8,352 bases of DNA from an uncultured Flavobacteriales bacterium (GTDB taxonomy: Bacteria; Bacteroidota; Bacteroidia; Flavobacteriales_D; Sanyastnellaceae). The position numbers were made by a program, and so were the translations under genes. The notes beneath the pieces were generated by a model that saw only the letters and a list, made by a program, of their open reading frames with translations, had not been told where the DNA came from and did not search any database. This document shows, piece by piece, positions 5,810 through 8,352 of the stretch. Location of the stretch: positions 1 through 8,352 of the forward strand of contig CALCNZ010000347.1 in the NCBI GenBank assembly GCA_937897625.1. Direction: 5' to 3'. Position 1 is the first letter of the stretch, and each line of letters begins with the position of its first letter.

Positions 5810-8002
5810 TTATTTGATAATAATAGTCTTCGTCCAAAGGTTTGCGTCGTTAGAAACTTTACAAACGTAAGTGCCTACTGCAAGCGAAGGAAGAGACACT
5901 TGATTCATTTTAGAGTATAAGTTCTCAGTGTATACAAGTTGTCCTTGTGCACTGTAAATAGTTAGAACCGTTCTTCCAGATTGAACTGGAACACCTACCC
6001 ACAAGTTATATGAAGCTGGGTTCGGGAACACACTCATCTCACTGTTGGTTTGGTCTTCCACATTAACTAAACTCCATGTTGCCATGAACTCTTGTAAGTA
6101 TAGGTTTGCAATTCGAGCATCGTGAACCACTACGGTATTTTCGTCGTTATTACTTTGTGCAGCGCTACTCCAGTTGTGACTTCCAGTAAGAACAGTAGGA
6201 TCTGAATCTAACGTGCTGTGATCAACAATACAGTACTTGTGGTGAAGGTCGTAAGGAATTGCTTCGTGTGAACGAATGTCTTGTCCAGCCGCTTGCAAGT
6301 ATGCGTATTCTGAAGCAGGATCAGATGTTTGTTCCATCATACCGCGCACCAACACCAAAAACAAATCGTCTTCAGAAATAATCGCATCTGCAATGTCTGT
6401 GCGCGTGAAAGCAAGAATCGCATAGTCTAAGTTCGTATCCGTTGTGTGAATGGTTTTAATAATTGCACCGTTGGTGTTATCTGTTGGAGAGAAGTAACTT
6501 TCAACTTTGATATCGTTTGGACCCAATACATATTGCAATGGGGTGTTGTTGGTTTTTGCAGAAGCGAAAACACCGGTGCTGCTTCCAGGTTGTGCACCTG
6601 AACCGTCCCACATTTCTTCAAACTCTAAACGGTATCCACGAGCAATACTTTGGTCTTGGAAGATGATAATGTTGTTGAAGTCATTGTACATGTTTGTTGC
6701 TGTCCAGTTCATTGAACCGGTGAATACCCAAGCATTTGCAGGAGAATCAGCATCAATGATCATGAACTTATTGTGCATGATTCCGGTTCCCGTCGTGTTT
6801 ACACGTTGTAAAACAGGAATGTTACTGTTCAACAAGGGCAAGCCAGCACCGAATGTAGAAGCGTCTGAAATCACACGCACTTGAACTCCTGCGTTGTATC
6901 TGTTGTTAATTGCATTTGTAATAACAGCGTCGTCCGACATGTTGTAAATAGCAATATCCAATGATTGCTGCGCACGCATAATGTATGCGGCAATCGTGTC
7001 ATTCGAAGCTGCACCCAGTGAAGCAGCGTTTTCAATGGTTGCATAACTGTTGTCCACTTGTCTGTTGAAGTAAGCGCGAATAACACCCGAACTTAAACTT
7101 TTGGTAGCATAGGGGTGAACACTGCTTGTGCTAGAACCATCTGCGTTTGAAGAGGTAACAGACGCGTAATAGATCGTACCTGGCTGAAGACCCGGAATAG
7201 TTACTACGTGGTTGGTAACACTCTCATTAACGTATACCGTTTGTCCTAAAGCTGGAGTTAAACCGTAATTGATTTGGCTATCGCTGTTGTTGTTGGTTGC
7301 CCAATTCAAATCGAATGAAGAAGTAGTGATGTTTGTTTGAGTAACCGTTCCAATAATTGCTACACCTGCAGGAAGAATGAAGTCGTTCGCATCACGTGGA
7401 AGAATTTGATAGCCTGCATCGTAAGGCGCAGTTGCATCGAATTGCGAAACAATTCCAACCAAGGTAATAGCGCTTGCAGGTAAATTGGTTCCTACTAAAA
7501 CACTTCCTGTGCGAATGTACACCACACCTGATTGGCCATTTGCGGTATAAGTGTAGGTTGAATTTCCAGTAATCACTGAACCTGCTAAATCGAAAATAAC
7601 GTTATCTACTGAAACGAGTTCACCTTCGAACGATTCGTTAATTGCAGTAGGAGTGGTTGTCTGAGGCGTAGGTAGCGCGTTCCCGGTAGAGTTTACAGTA
7701 ACTGCGGTTAAAGTAGATCCCAATTCCAACAAACCGTTGTACTGAGAAAGAACTCCTGTAACAGTAACGTTGTCTCCGATATTCGGTGCTGTAAAAGTGG
7801 TCCATTGAGCACCAGGGTACACGGCAATACCCGCAGTAGCGTCTTGCACGTAGCGAACAGAACTTCCCATTTCAGCGCCGTTAATAACAACACCTGTAAT
7901 GGTTACACTCGCGCCAACGGCTGCAGCCCTCGCATTTGCAACAGTCTGCGCGCTCATGCTAGCGCTGAATGCGACGATTAAAAAGGATAAAAAGTACTTC
8001 AT
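5810..8002 (-). CDS. T9SS-secreted dual-HKD phosphodiesterase (phospholipase D/nuclease-like) with OB-like and Fn3 domains
   Basis: This 730-residue secreted protein has a signal peptide (1-18, cut before QT). Residues 20-110 and 115-210 look like two OB-fold-type domains of the kind found in secreted Bacteroidota nucleases (YVQDATAGIAVY, LEL near 92, second copy ending YQILPRDANDF). Residues 213-303 resemble a fibronectin type III domain (FDLNWATN, INYGLTP, PGTIYYASVTSSN). Two phospholipase D-superfamily halves follow: 307-466 with H410-x-K412-x4-D417, GSMNW and FEEMW, and 497-644 with H587-x-K589-x4-D594, GSHNW and FMATW. Both catalytic sets are complete, so it should be active, probably as a nuclease or phospholipase. 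Residues 657-730 are a type A T9SS sorting tail (VFPNPA, GTYVCKV, TKTIIIK). It lies 24 nt downstream of a TonB-dependent receptor gene with no obvious promoter between, so co-transcription is likely. The substrate is not determined by the sequence. Confidence 0.92.
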   Translation of the reverse strand: MKYFLSFLIVAFSASMSAQTVANARAAAVGASVTITGVVINGAEMGSSVRYVQDATAGIAVYPGAQWTTFTAPNIGDNVTVTGVLSQYNGLLELGSTLTAVTVNSTGNALPTPQTTTPTAINESFEGELVSVDNVIFDLAGSVITGNSTYTYTANGQSGVVYIRTGSVLVGTNLPASAITLVGIVSQFDATAPYDAGYQILPRDANDFILPAGVAIIGTVTQTNITTSSFDLNWATNNNSDSQINYGLTPALGQTVYVNESVTNHVVTIPGLQPGTIYYASVTSSNADGSSTSSVHPYATKSLSSGVIRAYFNRQVDNSYATIENAASLGAASNDTIAAYIMRAQQSLDIAIYNMSDDAVITNAINNRYNAGVQVRVISDASTFGAGLPLLNSNIPVLQRVNTTGTGIMHNKFMIIDADSPANAWVFTGSMNWTATNMYNDFNNIIIFQDQSIARGYRLEFEEMWDGSGAQPGSSTGVFASAKTNNTPLQYVLGPNDIKVESYFSPTDNTNGAIIKTIHTTDTNLDYAILAFTRTDIADAIISEDDLFLVLVRGMMEQTSDPASEYAYLQAAGQDIRSHEAIPYDLHHKYCIVDHSTLDSDPTVLTGSHNWSSAAQSNNDENTVVVHDARIANLYLQEFMATWSLVNVEDQTNSEMSVFPNPASYNLWVGVPVQSGRTVLTIYSAQGQLVYTENLYSKMNQVSLPSLAVGTYVCKVSNDANLWTKTIIIK

Positions 8003-8026
8003 GTTTTTTGTTTCTATTTGAATTTT

Positions 8027-8352
8027 TTAATAAGTAGCCGTCAAAGATAAGCTGAACCATCTACCCTGTGCGAAGAAAACTCCTGCCGAATTTGCACCGA
8101 ATGTTGCATTCGTATTCGTGTAAAGTGCATAAGGGTCGTTGTTTACGGCGTCTGTAATGTAGTGTGTGTTAAGCACGTTGAACATAGAACCTCTTAAATC
8201 TAACTTCACTTTTTCTTGAACGTTAACACTATACCCAGCGTGGAATTCTAACGTTCCATAAGCAGGAATTCTCCAAGAATCGCGATGAGAATTTTCTCCG
8301 TGCAATGTGAACGGATTCGCTTGCGCATAGTATCGATCGAAATACGTGTAGC
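8027..8352 (-). CDS. TonB-dependent receptor, C-terminal end of the outer-membrane barrel (5' truncated by window edge)
   Basis: The frame is open from the right window edge to a TAA at 8027-8029, giving about 108 residues. They fit the last strands of a TonB-dependent receptor: YFDRYYAQANPF, the WRIPAYGTLEFHAGYSV segment, KLDLRGSMFNVLNTHYITDA (family pattern N-lfN-Y-sD), and a final strand GRWFSLSLTATY with alternating hydrophobic residues and a terminal aromatic, the usual outer-membrane barrel ending. An in-frame TTG at 8305 is not a start, because coding homology continues upstream of it. These receptors import substrates across the outer membrane using TonB energy. Plug and TonB box lie outside the window, so the substrate cannot be read. 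The gene precedes the secreted HKD protein by 24 nt on the same strand, suggesting a joint uptake function. Confidence 0.85.
   Translation of the reverse strand, partial: YTYFDRYYAQANPFTLHGENSHRDSWRIPAYGTLEFHAGYSVNVQEKVKLDLRGSMFNVLNTHYITDAVNNDPYALYTNTNATFGANSAGVFFAQGRWFSLSLTATY

Noticed and set aside
5663..5920. Plus-strand open frame spanning the anmK start, terminator and the end of the HKD gene
   Set aside because: It crosses a clear terminator hairpin and two opposite-strand genes, and the translation is basic and featureless.
6507..6884. Open frame on the plus strand inside the HKD protein gene (125 codons)
   Set aside because: It lies opposite the first catalytic half, whose motifs are intact on the minus strand. 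Composition and lack of domain signs point to a chance frame.
8303..8305. TTG as the start of a small separate protein at the right edge
   Set aside because: The frame stays open to the window edge and the upstream residues continue the TonB-dependent receptor pattern, so this is an internal leucine codon.

Overview
The window looks like a piece of a Bacteroidota chromosome, most likely a marine or freshwater Flavobacteriales relative. This rests on four things seen in the sequence: a type IX secretion (T9SS) C-terminal sorting tail on a secreted protein, a TonB-dependent receptor tail, a PD40/carboxypeptidase-regulatory/OmpA envelope protein, and Bacteroidota-style TAnnTTTG promoter boxes placed directly before start codons. 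Genes are packed tightly, no gap exceeds 75 bases, and no RNA genes, insertion sequences, CRISPR arrays or integration signs were seen.

Left edge, plus strand: the C-terminal half of lipB (octanoyltransferase), closed by a hairpin terminator. A promoter-like box then sits four bases before the first gene of a five-gene plus-strand run: terC-family membrane protein, DUF3109 Cys-rich protein, secreted PD40/OmpA-like envelope protein, an unrecognised two-helix membrane protein, and a DUF72 protein. Junctions are a 4-base ATGA overlap, a 25-base overlap, a 13-base gap and a 4-base GTGA overlap, so the run reads as one operon with translational coupling. Its last gene overlaps the end of the convergent anmK by 10 bases.

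Right half, minus strand (read right to left): the C-terminal end of a TonB-dependent receptor, a 24-nt gap, then a 730-residue T9SS-exported protein with tandem OB-like domains, an Fn3-like domain and two complete HKD (phospholipase D/Nuc superfamily) motifs. A perfect 12-bp hairpin terminator follows, then immediately a promoter-like box and anmK (anhydro-N-acetylmuramic acid kinase, peptidoglycan recycling).

The most interesting unit is the receptor plus secreted HKD enzyme pair, which could be a scavenging module in which an extracellular phosphodiesterase (nuclease or phospholipase) releases products imported by the receptor. That is an inference from domain content and adjacency. Otherwise the window is ordinary core and envelope gene content. 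I see no clearly new system, only under-characterised parts: DUF3109 coupled to TerC, the two-helix protein, and a PorE-like protein lacking the usual OmpA-domain aspartate.
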